DNA of 64,000 nt from the NCBI RefSeq assembly GCF_000349565.1, contig NZ_APJN01000081.1:21788-85787 (forward strand), read 5' to 3'. The notes below the pieces were generated by a model. The model made no database searches and was not told the origin of the DNA. It was given only the letters and a program-made list of their open reading frames with translations. The stretch is from Curtobacterium flaccumfaciens UCD-AKU (GTDB lineage Bacteria > Actinomycetota > Actinomycetes > Actinomycetales > Microbacteriaceae). Of this stretch, positions 23,388 through 31,775 are shown piece by piece; within the stretch, counting starts at the first letter, position 1, and each line of letters starts with the position of its first letter. The translations under genes were made by a program, and so were the position numbers.

Positions 23388-24407
23388 GTGGCCGCCACCC
23401 TCCGCGACGTCGCCGAGCGCTGCGCTGTCTCGCGATCGCTCGTGTCACTCGCCCTGCGGGGCGACGACGGTGTGTCGCGACCACGTCGGGAACTCGCGGT
23501 GCGGACGGCGGACGAGCTGGGCCTCCCGGTCGGTACGCTCGCCCGGCGACGCGCGCAGGGCGCGCCGCTCGTGCTCGGCGTGCTGGTCACCGAAGCCGCG
23601 AACCCGTTCCACGACGAAGCCCTCCGGAGCGCACGCGCGACCGCCGAGACCCTGGGGTTCGCGCTCCGCGTCGTGGACGGGTTCCGTGACGCCGCCCGGC
23701 TGGCCGACGGCCTGGAGGCCCTGCACGCCTCCCGCGGGTCGGCCGACGGCGTCCTCGGGGTCGCGGTCCTGAGCAGCCGGGTCGCCCCGGCACGGCTCGC
23801 TGCGGTCGCGCGCGACCTGCCGGTCGCGGTCCTCGGCTCGAGCGGGTCGGGTCTCGCCGGACTCGGACTCGACACCGTGCGCGCCGACGAGGAATCGGGC
23901 ATGCGCCACCTGGTGCTCCACCTCGCCGCACTCGGGCACCGGCGCACGTGTTTCGTGGCGGAGTCGGACCACCCCTCGACGACCCGTCGTGCCGTCGCGC
24001 ACGCCACGGTCTCGGCGCAGCTCGGCCGGCCCGGTGACCACCGTGTCGACGACGTCGATGCCCTGGCGGCGGACCCGGCGCGGATCGCCCGGCACCTGGG
24101 CGACGGGGTGACGGCGTTCGTCGCGACGAACGACGCGACCGCGGCGCGGCTCGTGGCGATCGCCGACGGCGCGGGACTCGCGCTCCCCCGGATGGCGGCG
24201 GTGACCGGGTTCGACGGCACCGGTCTCGGCGACCGGCTCGACCTGACGAGCGTCGACCAGCCGCGGGTCCGGATGGGCGCGCGGGCGGTGGAGCTCGTCG
24301 TCGAACGGCTGCGCGGGCGACGCGGTGACCGCCACGAGGTCCTGCCGACGCGCCTGCTGCTGCGGGGGTCGACGGGACGGGCGGTCGCCGGGCACCAGGT
24401 CGGCTGA
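23388..24407 (+). CDS. LacI-family regulator, autoregulated with 2H phosphoesterase
   Basis: This 339-residue regulator has the helix-turn-helix TLRDVAERCAVSRSLVSLAL (residues 4-23), a hinge GTLARRRAQGAPLVLGVLV and a sugar-binding-like core ending VTGFDGTGLGDRLDLTSVDQ. GTG 23388 is two bases downstream of the phosphoesterase stop, which fixes it in that operon behind two operators; negative autoregulation is expected. The same palindrome lies before the importer at 25642. This makes the protein the best candidate regulator of phosphodiester uptake. The recognition helix SRSLVSLAL lacks the usual VSRAL ending, as other members sometimes do. Confidence 0.88.
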   Translation: MAATLRDVAERCAVSRSLVSLALRGDDGVSRPRRELAVRTADELGLPVGTLARRRAQGAPLVLGVLVTEAANPFHDEALRSARATAETLGFALRVVDGFRDAARLADGLEALHASRGSADGVLGVAVLSSRVAPARLAAVARDLPVAVLGSSGSGLAGLGLDTVRADEESGMRHLVLHLAALGHRRTCFVAESDHPSTTRRAVAHATVSAQLGRPGDHRVDDVDALAADPARIARHLGDGVTAFVATNDATAARLVAIADGAGLALPRMAAVTGFDGTGLGDRLDLTSVDQPRVRMGARAVELVVERLRGRRGDRHEVLPTRLLLRGSTGRAVAGHQVG

Positions 24408-24500
24408 GCACCGCGACGCCGTCGACGGCGCGGCCGGCGGCGGATCGGTCCAGTGGGCGATGCGGTTCAGTGGGCGGTGCCGCTCGGTCGGCGGTGCGGC

Positions 24501-25400
24501 TCAGCCAGCGGTCGGGTCGGCGGCGGTTCGATCGGCGGCGGCTGCAGCGTCCGTGGAGGTCATCGCCGACAGGTCCTGCACCCGACGGACCAGCTCGGTG
24601 TGCGATCCACCGGCACCGGCAGCGACGTAGTCGTCGGCCAGGTGCGCACGGTCGACGGGCTCGCCCCCGCGGAAGCCCCGGAACCACCCACCGGCCCGCT
24701 CGAGCACCAGTGCCCCGGCGGCGACGTCCCAGGGGTGCGTGGCGAAGCCCATCGTGGCGTCCGACCACCCCGCGGCGACGTGCACCAGGTTGAGTGCGCC
24801 GCTGCCGAGGCTGTGGTGGTGGCGGTACCGCACCGTCAGGTCACGCAGCAGGTCGAACGCCGCGGCCTCGCCGAGCAGGTCGAGGTCCTGCTGCACCGGG
24901 AAGCTCGTCAGCACCGTCGCGGCGTCGTCGGGGCCGGACGACGAGTGCATCGGCGCACCGTCGAGCCAGGCTCCGTCGTCGTCCGCCGCGAACACGTGGT
25001 CGGCGACCGGGTCGAAGACCACCCCCGCGACGACCTCGCCGTCGACCTCGGCCGCGATCGAGATGCACCAGTACGCGAGTCCGCGGGCGAAGTTCGCCGT
25101 GCCGTCGATCGGGTCGACGATCCACCGCACCACGGCGTCCCCGGTGGTGTCGGCGCTGCCGGGGCCGCCGGTGGTGCCGCCTTCTTCGCCGAGCACGACG
25201 GAACCCGGCACCGCCGCGGTGAGCACCGCGGTGATCGCCTCTTCGGCCGCGCGGTCGTGCAGGGTCACCACGTCGTGCGCATCGCGCTTCGTGCTGATCG
25301 TCATCGGGGCGCGGAACACGGCGAGGAGGTCGGGCGCGACGGCACGCGCGGCATCCTCGGCGATCACCCGGAGCGTCTGGGGAGCAGGAACGGTTCGCAT
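24501..25400 (-). CDS. Inositol-monophosphatase-family phosphatase
   Basis: This 299-residue enzyme has every metal-site motif of the IMPase/FBPase superfamily: GEEGG (Glu72-Glu73), WIVDPIDGTANF (Asp96, Asp99) and HPWDVAAGALVLERAGG (Asp225). It should dephosphorylate inositol phosphate, a sugar phosphate or a nucleotide phosphate such as PAP using Mg2+. The ATG at 25400 has GGGGAC upstream. It reads opposite to the transporter operon and shares its upstream region with the operator at 25599-25621, so it may be co-regulated. Its last 20 residues are a low-complexity Ala/Asp/Thr tail that looks recently extended. Confidence 0.88.
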   Translation of the reverse strand: MRTVPAPQTLRVIAEDAARAVAPDLLAVFRAPMTISTKRDAHDVVTLHDRAAEEAITAVLTAAVPGSVVLGEEGGTTGGPGSADTTGDAVVRWIVDPIDGTANFARGLAYWCISIAAEVDGEVVAGVVFDPVADHVFAADDDGAWLDGAPMHSSSGPDDAATVLTSFPVQQDLDLLGEAAAFDLLRDLTVRYRHHHSLGSGALNLVHVAAGWSDATMGFATHPWDVAAGALVLERAGGWFRGFRGGEPVDRAHLADDYVAAGAGGSHTELVRRVQDLSAMTSTDAAAAADRTAADPTAG

Positions 25401-25598
25401 GGTCCCCGGTTGTACGACGTCGAGGCCCCTGGACGGCGAACCACGCCGGTCGTCGGCCCGAACCGCAGGTGAACGGGTGGGTGCGAACGGTGAACGGCGG
25501 CTCTCCGCCGACGGAGGGGTTGAACGCCGCGTGAACGGGTGACGGCGGGTGATCGACGCGCCTTGACCCGTCTCCGGCACCCGCCGCAGAGTGGAGTC

Positions 25599-25621
25599 GT
25601 TCCCGGATAGGGAACGTTCCC
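25599..25621. promoter_or_regulatory. LacI-type operator upstream of ABC importer
   Basis: GTTCCC-GGATA-GGGAAC-GTTCCC holds the full palindrome GGGAACGTTCCC (25610-25621) plus an extra inverted half. TTGACC at 25563-25568 may be the -35. Position before the permease start and identity to 22680 link both operons. Confidence 0.78.
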
Positions 25622-25641
25622 TACTCGGAGGTGTCCGCCCC

Positions 25642-26628
25642 ATGACGGTCCCCGTCACGTCCGGCCTGCTCGCCGGTCCCCCGCGTACCGCGGGATCGCC
25701 CCGGCCGCCGCAGTCGCGGCGTCCAGCACGGGCGGCCCGGTCGGCCCGGTCGTCGTTGCGCTCCGACCGACGGCTCGGTCTGGTGCTCCTCGCACCGGCG
25801 CTGCTCGCGTTCGCGGTCTTCGTCTTCTACCCGCTCGGCCGGGTCCTGGTCCTCAGCACCCAGGGCACCGACATCTTCGGCCAGCCGGCCGGCTCGGTCG
25901 GGCTGCAGAACTACGTCCGCACGTTCACCGACCCCGCGTTCGGACGGACGATGCTGACCACGGCCGTCTTCTGTGTCGGCGTGGTCGCCGGGCGGATCGT
26001 GTTCGGGCTGCTCGTCGTCGTGCCGCTCACCGTGAAGCTCCGCGGTCTGCCGGTGTTCCGAGCACTCCTGACCGCGCCGATGGTCGTCTCCGTGTCGGCC
26101 GGGTCCGTCGCGTTCGCGGCGATGCTCGCCCCCGGCAACGGGCTGTTGAACACGGTGATCACGCAGTTCGGCGGGGCACCCGTCCCGTTCCTGACGAGCA
26201 CGCAGTGGGCCCTGGCGAGCGTCATCGTCGTCACGATCTGGGGGTCGCTCGGGTTCACCGTGCTGCTCCTGCTCGGAGCGTTCGGCGCCATCGACCAGGA
26301 CGTCATCGAGGCCGCGCACCTCGACGGGGCCGGCCCCGTCCGGACACTGTGGTCGATCTCGTTGCCACTCGTCACCCCGACGCTCTTCTTCGTGGTCGTG
26401 ACCGGCACCGTCGAGGCGTTGACGACCTTCGGACAGATCCAGATCCTGACCGGTGGCGGTCCAGCCGACTCGTCGAAGACCCTCGTCTACGCCATCTACC
26501 AGCAGGCGTTCGGCTCGGGCAGCGCGAACTTCGGCCTCGCCGCCGCGCTCGGGGTCGTGCTGTTCCTGCTGGTCCTGGGGCTGTCGATCGTGCAGTTCGG
26601 CGTGCTCGAGAAGCGGGTGAACTACTGA
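25642..26628 (+). CDS. ABC importer permease, UgpA/MalF type
   Basis: This 328-residue membrane protein has six hydrophobic segments and the permease loop EAAHLDGAGPVRTLWSISLP (EAA motif near residue 220-240) that contacts the ATPase. It is one half of the transmembrane channel of a CUT1-type sugar or glycerol-phosphate importer. The Arg/Ala-rich N-terminal 45 residues are an extension. GGAGGTG sits ten bases before the ATG. Its stop overlaps the next permease start by one base. No ATPase gene is nearby, so the importer must borrow one (MsmK/MalK-like) from elsewhere. Confidence 0.9.
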   Translation: MTVPVTSGLLAGPPRTAGSPRPPQSRRPARAARSARSSLRSDRRLGLVLLAPALLAFAVFVFYPLGRVLVLSTQGTDIFGQPAGSVGLQNYVRTFTDPAFGRTMLTTAVFCVGVVAGRIVFGLLVVVPLTVKLRGLPVFRALLTAPMVVSVSAGSVAFAAMLAPGNGLLNTVITQFGGAPVPFLTSTQWALASVIVVTIWGSLGFTVLLLLGAFGAIDQDVIEAAHLDGAGPVRTLWSISLPLVTPTLFFVVVTGTVEALTTFGQIQILTGGGPADSSKTLVYAIYQQAFGSGSANFGLAAALGVVLFLLVLGLSIVQFGVLEKRVNY

Positions 26629-27458
26629 TGCGCCCCGTCACCGTCCGCCGGCTCCGGAGCGCCTTCGTCTACGCCTGGCTCGTCATCGCGGTCGTCGTCG
26701 TCTGCTTCCCCCTGTACTACGTGTTCGAGGGCGCACTCACCCCGACCCGGTACCTGGACCAGGGCCTCGCCGGTCTCGTCCCGATCCACCTGACGCTCGA
26801 CAACATCGTCCGCGCCACGCAGGTCGTCCCGCTCGGAGCGCAGTTCCTGAACAGCGTCGTCGTCACCCTCGCCCAGACGGTGCTGCAGGTCGTCATCGGC
26901 ATCATGACCGCCTACGCGCTCGTGTTCTGCCGGCTCCGCGGCACCCGTGCCCTGTTCCTCGTCCTGCTCGCCAGCCTGATGATCCCCGGCGAGACGACCC
27001 TGATCGCGAACTACCTGACCGTGGCGTCCTGGCACCTCATCGACACGCTCCTGGTCGTCTTCCTGCCGTTCGTGGCCTCGGCGCTGACGATCTTCCTGTT
27101 CCGCCAGGCGTTCCTGAGCTTCCCCGACGAGCTGCGGGAAGCCGCGGTCCTCGACGGCGCCGGGCACTTCCGGTTCATCCGGTCCATGCTGCTGCCGCTC
27201 ACCCGCCCGACGCTCGTCTCGGTCACGCTCGTGAGCGCGACGGCCGCGTGGAACGGGTTCTTCTGGCCGCTCCTCGTCACCAACTCGCCCGAGCACCGCA
27301 CCGTGCAGGTCGGCATCGCCCAGCTGTCCGACGCCGAGGCCGCCGACATCGGCGTGGTCCTGGCCGGCGCCGCCATGGTGACCCTCCCCGTCCTCGTCCT
27401 GGTCCTCGTCGCCCAGCGGTTCCTCGCCGGTGGCCTCACCGCCGGCGCACTCAAGTGA
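26628..27458 (+). CDS. ABC importer permease, UgpE/MalG type
   Basis: This is the second channel subunit, 276 residues with six helices and the EAA-loop LREAAVLDGAGHFRFIRSML near residue 165. A short cytoplasmic N-terminus, VVVVCFPLYYVFEGALTPTR and the pattern LNSVVVTLAQTVLQVVIGIM fit the MalG/UgpE family. Translational coupling with the first permease (TGATG) ensures matching amounts. Substrate specificity would come from the binding protein encoded next. Confidence 0.9.
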   Translation: MRPVTVRRLRSAFVYAWLVIAVVVVCFPLYYVFEGALTPTRYLDQGLAGLVPIHLTLDNIVRATQVVPLGAQFLNSVVVTLAQTVLQVVIGIMTAYALVFCRLRGTRALFLVLLASLMIPGETTLIANYLTVASWHLIDTLLVVFLPFVASALTIFLFRQAFLSFPDELREAAVLDGAGHFRFIRSMLLPLTRPTLVSVTLVSATAAWNGFFWPLLVTNSPEHRTVQVGIAQLSDAEAADIGVVLAGAAMVTLPVLVLVLVAQRFLAGGLTAGALK

Positions 27459-27514
27459 CGACGCACACGTTCCCCTCCCCGATCCCCGCCCGCCCCGCAC
27501 CCGAAGGACGCACC

Positions 27515-28852
27515 ATGCCCACTCGTCGTTCCACCGCCCTCACCGCACTCGCCACCGGCGCCGTCGCGGTCCTCGCCCTGACCGGATGCTCCACGTCGAG
27601 CTCGGCGTCGGAGCGCTCCGGCCCCGTCACCGTCGACTTCTGGCACGCCATGTCCGGTCCGGCGGCGACCGAACTCGACGCCCTCGTCGCACGCTTCAAC
27701 AAGCAGAACGACCAGCACATCACCGTCAAGTCGTCGTTCCAGGGCGACTACGCGGCCGTCCAGACGAAGTACACGGCGGCGGTGCAGTCCGGCTCCACGC
27801 CCGACCTGCTCATGATGAACGACGTGTCGACCGGCTTCATGATCGACTCCGGCCAGACGGTGTCCCCCGCGACGGTGAGCGGCTCGACGTCGAGGACCGA
27901 CACGATGGCACCGGCCGTCTCGACCTACTACAGCGACGGCAAGTCGCTCGCGGCGATGCCGTTCTCGGTCTCGATGCCCGTGCTCTACCTGAACAAGGCA
28001 CTCGTCGCGAAGGCCGGCCTCGACGCTGCGAAGCCGCCGAAGACGCTGGCCCAGGTCGCGACCTGGGCCGAGAAGATCCACGCCGCGACCGGTGGCTACG
28101 GCATGAGCATGAACATGGGCGACTCGTGGATGCTCGAGGAACTGAGTGCCTCGGGCGGCCAGCCGTTCTGCACGCCGGACAACGGCCGGAAGGGCAAGCC
28201 CGTCACCGGCGTCTCGCTCACCTCGGACACCCAGGTGCAGTTCATGAGCACGCTGCAGAAGCTGTACCAGGACGGCGCCGCCCTGAACCCCGGCACCGAC
28301 TCGACCGTGCAGAACTCGGCGTTCTCGAGCGACAAGGTCGGGATGCTGCTGACCTCGTCCGGCGCGTACACGACCGTCGACCCGGACGGCTCCAAGTCGG
28401 TCGTCGCCCGGTTCCCCACCACGTCGGACTCCGACGACGCCGGCCAGGTCATCGGCGGCAACGCCCTGTGGATCTCCGGCAAGGGCCACTCGACCGCCGA
28501 GCAGAAGGCGTCGTACACGTTCGCCAAGTGGCTCCAGAGTCCCGACGTGCAGGCCGAGTGGGCGAAGGCGACCGGCTACGTCGCGATGAACACCGACTCC
28601 GCGAAGACCACCGTCGGCAAGCGCTCCCTGTCCGACCCGAACATCGCCACCATGTACCAGCAGCTCACCGACGACCCCACGAGCGTCGCAGCGGCCGGCT
28701 GCATCACCGGCGCGTTCCCGACGGTCCGTGCCACCGTCATCGGAGCCTTCAACCGCATCGTCGAGGGTGCCGACGTCGAGTCGACGATGCAGGACGCGGA
28801 ACAGCAGGCCGGCAAGCAGATCGCGTCCTACAACGAGGCCGCCGGCAAGTGA
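27515..28852 (+). CDS. ABC importer substrate-binding lipoprotein, UgpB-like
   Basis: This 445-residue binding protein has a lipoprotein signal (VLALTGC) and opens with VTVDFWHAMSGPAATELDAL. Its Trp-His start resembles the glycerol-3-phosphate/glycerophosphodiester binders of the UgpB group more than simple maltose binders. The second half has GGNALWISGKGHSTAEQKAS and the cluster-1 ending typical of the family. GAAGGA precedes the ATG at 27515. It ends the importer operon 57 bases after the second permease. With a phosphoesterase and a phosphatase under the same operator, a phosphorylated polyol or its diester is the most attractive ligand, but this is inference. Confidence 0.87.
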   Translation: MPTRRSTALTALATGAVAVLALTGCSTSSSASERSGPVTVDFWHAMSGPAATELDALVARFNKQNDQHITVKSSFQGDYAAVQTKYTAAVQSGSTPDLLMMNDVSTGFMIDSGQTVSPATVSGSTSRTDTMAPAVSTYYSDGKSLAAMPFSVSMPVLYLNKALVAKAGLDAAKPPKTLAQVATWAEKIHAATGGYGMSMNMGDSWMLEELSASGGQPFCTPDNGRKGKPVTGVSLTSDTQVQFMSTLQKLYQDGAALNPGTDSTVQNSAFSSDKVGMLLTSSGAYTTVDPDGSKSVVARFPTTSDSDDAGQVIGGNALWISGKGHSTAEQKASYTFAKWLQSPDVQAEWAKATGYVAMNTDSAKTTVGKRSLSDPNIATMYQQLTDDPTSVAAAGCITGAFPTVRATVIGAFNRIVEGADVESTMQDAEQQAGKQIASYNEAAGK

Positions 28853-28971
28853 GCACGGTCGACGCGTGAGCGCCCCGCGAGGCTGACCAAGGGTTCATGG
28901 AGCACGGCCGCCGTTCGCCATACGGTTGTCTGACGAAGCGGGCAGGCAGCCCGCACGACGATCGGAGCCCT

Positions 28972-30168
28972 GTGGTGTCTGCTGCGAACGGCCGGCCCGG
29001 CAACGGTGCTCCGGAACCCCTGCGCATCGTGTTCTCGTTCCCACGGGGACGCGGACACCTCGCACCGATGCTGCCGCTCGCCCGCGCGGCCAGCACTGCC
29101 GGACACCGGACGGCCCTGAGCGGCGCACGCGAGGCAGTCCTCGAACAGACCGGCTTCTCGCACCGGCAACCGCGGGACGTGGAGCTGCCGGCGAGCAGGC
29201 CGGGCACCGGCACCCTGACCCCGATCGACCCGAGCACGGTGCTCACCCGCGTCCCCCAGGTGTTCCTGGGGGACGCGGCCGCCGGTGCCGTCGTCGACGT
29301 CGGACGACTGGTCACACGGTGGACCGCTGACCTCGTGGTCTGCGGGGAGTTCGACTTCGGCGCGATGACCGCCGCCGAACGAGCCGGGGTGCCGTGCGTG
29401 GTGGTCCTGGCCTTCGCCTCGGCCGGCGGGACCTGGCGCGAAGCGGTGCGAGAGCCGCTCGAGGCGCTCCGTCGACGCGCGGGACTCGGGCCCGACCCGG
29501 AGCAGCACATGCTCGGCGGCGCGCTCACCGTCGTCCCGTTCCCGGCGTCGATGCGATCCGGGCGCGAGCTGCGTGGCCCGGTGATCCGGATGCGACCGGA
29601 CACCTGGTCGTCACCCCCGTCGGACGCCGCGGCGTGGTTGGCCGCCGGCGACGGACCCCGCGTCTACGTCACGCTCGGCACCGAGTTCAACACGAAGTCC
29701 GGCGACCTGTTCGCTCGGCTGATCGACGCGCTCGCCACCCTGCCTGCGCGGATCCTCGTGACGACCGGACCCTGGGTCGACCCGACGACCTTCCCGGTGC
29801 CGGCGGGTCCGGGGACGATCCGGGTCGAGCAGTACGTGCCGCAGGACTCGGTGCTCGGGCTCGTGGACCTGGTCGTGAACCACGGCGGATCCGGATCGGT
29901 GACCGGGGCGCTCGCGCACGGGGTGCCCCTGCTGGTCCTGCCGCTCGGTGCGGACCAGTTGCCGAACGGCGGCTGCGTCGAGGCCCTGGGCGCCGGACTC
30001 GTCCTCGACGCCGCGACGGCGACCGCGGAGGACATCCGCACCACCGCGTCGCGGCTCCTGACCGACCCGGCGTTCCGCGTCGCCGCCGGACGGATCCGGA
30101 CCGAGATCGCTGCCGGCGAGACCCCGGCCGTCGTGCTGGACGCCGTCGAGCGCCTGGTCGGTGGGTGA
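28972..30168 (+). CDS. UDP-glycosyltransferase-like protein (GT1/MGT type)
   Basis: This 398-residue GT-B protein glycosylates a small hydrophobic acceptor in most relatives. The N-domain begins RIVFSFPRGRGHLAPMLPLA (GHxxP acceptor region) and the C-domain carries YVTLGTEFNTKSGDLF. The donor signature VNHGGSGSVTGALAHGVPLL then LPLGADQLPN matches the HGG...D/Q pattern of macroside and antibiotic glycosyltransferases. The start is GTG 28972 with GGAG five bases before; GTG 28975 is equivalent. It stands alone. A second protein of this type is encoded at 44515, which suggests detoxification of or decoration by several acceptors. Confidence 0.87.
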   Translation: MVSAANGRPGNGAPEPLRIVFSFPRGRGHLAPMLPLARAASTAGHRTALSGAREAVLEQTGFSHRQPRDVELPASRPGTGTLTPIDPSTVLTRVPQVFLGDAAAGAVVDVGRLVTRWTADLVVCGEFDFGAMTAAERAGVPCVVVLAFASAGGTWREAVREPLEALRRRAGLGPDPEQHMLGGALTVVPFPASMRSGRELRGPVIRMRPDTWSSPPSDAAAWLAAGDGPRVYVTLGTEFNTKSGDLFARLIDALATLPARILVTTGPWVDPTTFPVPAGPGTIRVEQYVPQDSVLGLVDLVVNHGGSGSVTGALAHGVPLLVLPLGADQLPNGGCVEALGAGLVLDAATATAEDIRTTASRLLTDPAFRVAAGRIRTEIAAGETPAVVLDAVERLVGG

Positions 30169-30187
30169 GCGCGCACCGCGGTGACGA

Positions 30188-30213
30188 GCGCCGATCAGCC
30201 CGATGCTCGGCGC
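30188..30213. terminator. Weak hairpin after glycosyltransferase gene
   Basis: GCGCCGA (30188-30194) pairs with TCGGCGC (30207-30213) around a 12-base loop, 20 bases after the stop. Short, so only a possible terminator. Confidence 0.4.
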
Positions 30214-30612
30214 ACCAGGCACGTGTGAGGACGGCGTCTCGCCCGTCCTTCGGAAGGATGCACTCCCCTTCCGCTCGGCCCGCTCGTTGCACCGGGCCAA
30301 CAGGTTGGGTCCGAGAGTCCCCGATTCGACCCTCACACGGCGCGAGGGCAGAACGTGGAGCCCGTCAGCAACCACTACGACGCCTTTGCGATGAGCCCGG
30401 TCCCCGCTCCCAGCCCTGACGCCGTCGCTGCCAGCGAGGTCGCCGCTGTGGTGCGTTTGGCGCCCCTTCACCGGGCATTTTTGCGGGACAGGCATGCGGC
30501 AACACCCCCGGTCAGGCGGCAGTACACAACAGAGGCTGTCGAAGGCGGCAACTGTCATGGAGCGGTGAACCACCGCCTTACGGGCACGTTCTGCCGCCCG
30601 CCAGACACACCA
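30214..30612. other. Gene-free boundary stretch at the left edge of the island
   Basis: I see no convincing gene, RNA gene or repeat here. Base composition becomes more mixed and runs such as CATTTTTGCGG appear, unlike the flanking DNA. Short open frames exist but lack ribosome-binding sites and codon bias. Because the atypical operon begins after it, this may be an old insertion junction. Confidence 0.45.
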
Positions 30613-31140
30613 CTATTTGTCGTAGACCGGTACGGAAGGAAGACCTCGGTCAGCTCGGGCACGATCAACGATGGACTGGATGACTGCCGTCTTGGCTGCG
30701 TTATACGAAGCTCCGCGCTGCTGAGCTCCCTCTGCGGCAGCAACTTTCGCCGCCTCGTAACGCCTCATGTCCTCGGGGTGGTTGAGGAGCCAATCCCGCA
30801 AGATGCGCTGGTTGTTGTGCTCCCATTCGTCTGCCGTGAAGAAGTGCGCGATACGAAGTCTTCGCCCGTCGCGCTCGAAGACCATCACGGGATGGGAACG
30901 CACGCTGCTTCCAAGTTCCCATCCGCCAGCTTCCAAGCGCTGGCGGTGGGCCTCGAAGTCCGCGCCGTCGCAGACCCGGACTGCAAGATCGATGATTGGC
31001 TTCGCGGCCAGACCAGGAACAGAGGTCGAGCCGATGTGCTCGACGAGCCAAACACTGTTCCCCAGCTTCTGGATCTCCTCAGCGGCAGCCTCGAATTGGT
31101 GTGGCCAGGACGGATCGTACGGAACGAGCACAGTTCGCAC
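30613..31140 (-). CDS. GrpB/UPF0157 family protein, second copy
   Basis: This 175-residue protein shares the GrpB core with the copy at 14168: VEHIGSTSVPGLAAKPIIDL, VMVFERDGRRLRIAHFFTAD, LRDWLLNHPEDMRRYEAAKV. The codon choice is less GC-biased (for example TTT, GAA and TAT appear) than in that copy, suggesting a separate, perhaps acquired, lineage. Function is unproven; the fold is nucleotidyltransferase-like. The start is GTG 31140. It lies at the left of the fluoride island and is transcribed away from it. Confidence 0.85.
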   Translation of the reverse strand: MRTVLVPYDPSWPHQFEAAAEEIQKLGNSVWLVEHIGSTSVPGLAAKPIIDLAVRVCDGADFEAHRQRLEAGGWELGSSVRSHPVMVFERDGRRLRIAHFFTADEWEHNNQRILRDWLLNHPEDMRRYEAAKVAAAEGAQQRGASYNAAKTAVIQSIVDRARADRGLPSVPVYDK

Positions 31141-31196
31141 TCTAGATCCCGCTGCCGTCGAGCCGCTGCCCGGCCACCGATCGGTCTGCGGGACGA

Positions 31197-31469
31197 TCAG
31201 CGACCGAACTTGCCGGTGGTTCGCTTGGACTCCGATCGATCGAGCTGGTGCAGCTCATTCCGAGAGTGCCCGACCGCGGCCATGGCCTCCTTGATGCGCG
31301 CGAGCGACAGGTCTGCGGCGGCCGCTTGTTCCAACAGCCGCGGCATCATCTCGTCGCTCTGGCCGTTGCGATCCCACCCGTTGTTGCCGATGAAGTGCAG
31401 CGTCTCGAGAAGGTCGCGCTGCTGGTTGGTGAAACCGATCCAAGAGAGATCAGCAGGAGGGGTCGTCAT
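31197..31469 (-). CDS. Small hydrophilic protein, unknown
   Basis: This 90-residue soluble protein of unknown function reads MTTPPADLSWIGFTNQQRDL onwards, followed by LHFIGNNGWDRNGQSDEMMP and helical residues AAADLSLARIKEAMAAVG. The mix of Asn and Gln and the less GC-rich codons fit the surrounding island. An upstream ATG at 31517 would add 16 residues; I prefer 31469 since the downstream part looks folded. Lacking a ribosome-binding site and a family match, it is only moderately supported. Confidence 0.5.
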   Translation of the reverse strand: MTTPPADLSWIGFTNQQRDLLETLHFIGNNGWDRNGQSDEMMPRLLEQAAAADLSLARIKEAMAAVGHSRNELHQLDRSESKRTTGKFGR

Positions 31470-31775
31470 GACTCGATTCTGCTGGTCCACTCCGGTGTTC
31501 GATGACCGATCGTCCACCGGACACTCCGAGATCTGCGCCAGCCCCCCCCCGGAATCCGTCTGTGGGCAGCTTCGCTCCGTGTCGTCGGAATCGCTTCCTT
31601 CGGTGTCGGGACGTCACGGGTGCGCGAGACGGCTCGCGTGACGAGGGGTTCGGGTGCATACTGGTGGTGTCTTCGGACCCGGTAGTGGGGCTTGCCGGAC
31701 CCAACCTCGACAGTTGTCGACAACAGTCCCTATCTCAGCTGGTCGCGTTTCTGCGCGCCTGAGGTAGGGAGTGTC
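31470..31775 (+). promoter_or_regulatory. Long leader of the fluoride operon with RBS-masking hairpin
   Basis: This gene-free stretch ends at the universal stress protein start. It contains a perfect 12-bp palindrome GTTGTCGACAAC (31713-31724). Immediately after comes a hairpin in which TCCCTATCTCAG (31727-31738) pairs, with one G-U, with CTGAGGTAGGGA (31759-31770), covering the ribosome-binding region of the ATG at 31776. A TGCATACT extended -10-like element is at 31655-31662. The layout suggests translational or transcription-coupled control of the operon. I could not find the conserved fluoride-riboswitch core here. Confidence 0.6.

Noticed and set aside
30240..30345. A possible tRNA remnant as an attachment site at the island edge
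   Set aside because: A TTCGA-containing stretch near 30325 looked like a T loop, but no acceptor or anticodon stem could be built.
30355..31641. A long plus-strand frame across the left part of the island
   Set aside because: It is antisense to the GrpB gene, whose family motifs are clear. The frame has no ribosome-binding site and no recognised domain.
31470..31775. A fluoride riboswitch in the operon leader
   Set aside because: The conserved pattern of the crcB motif could not be found on reading either strand. A covariance-model search is needed to decide.
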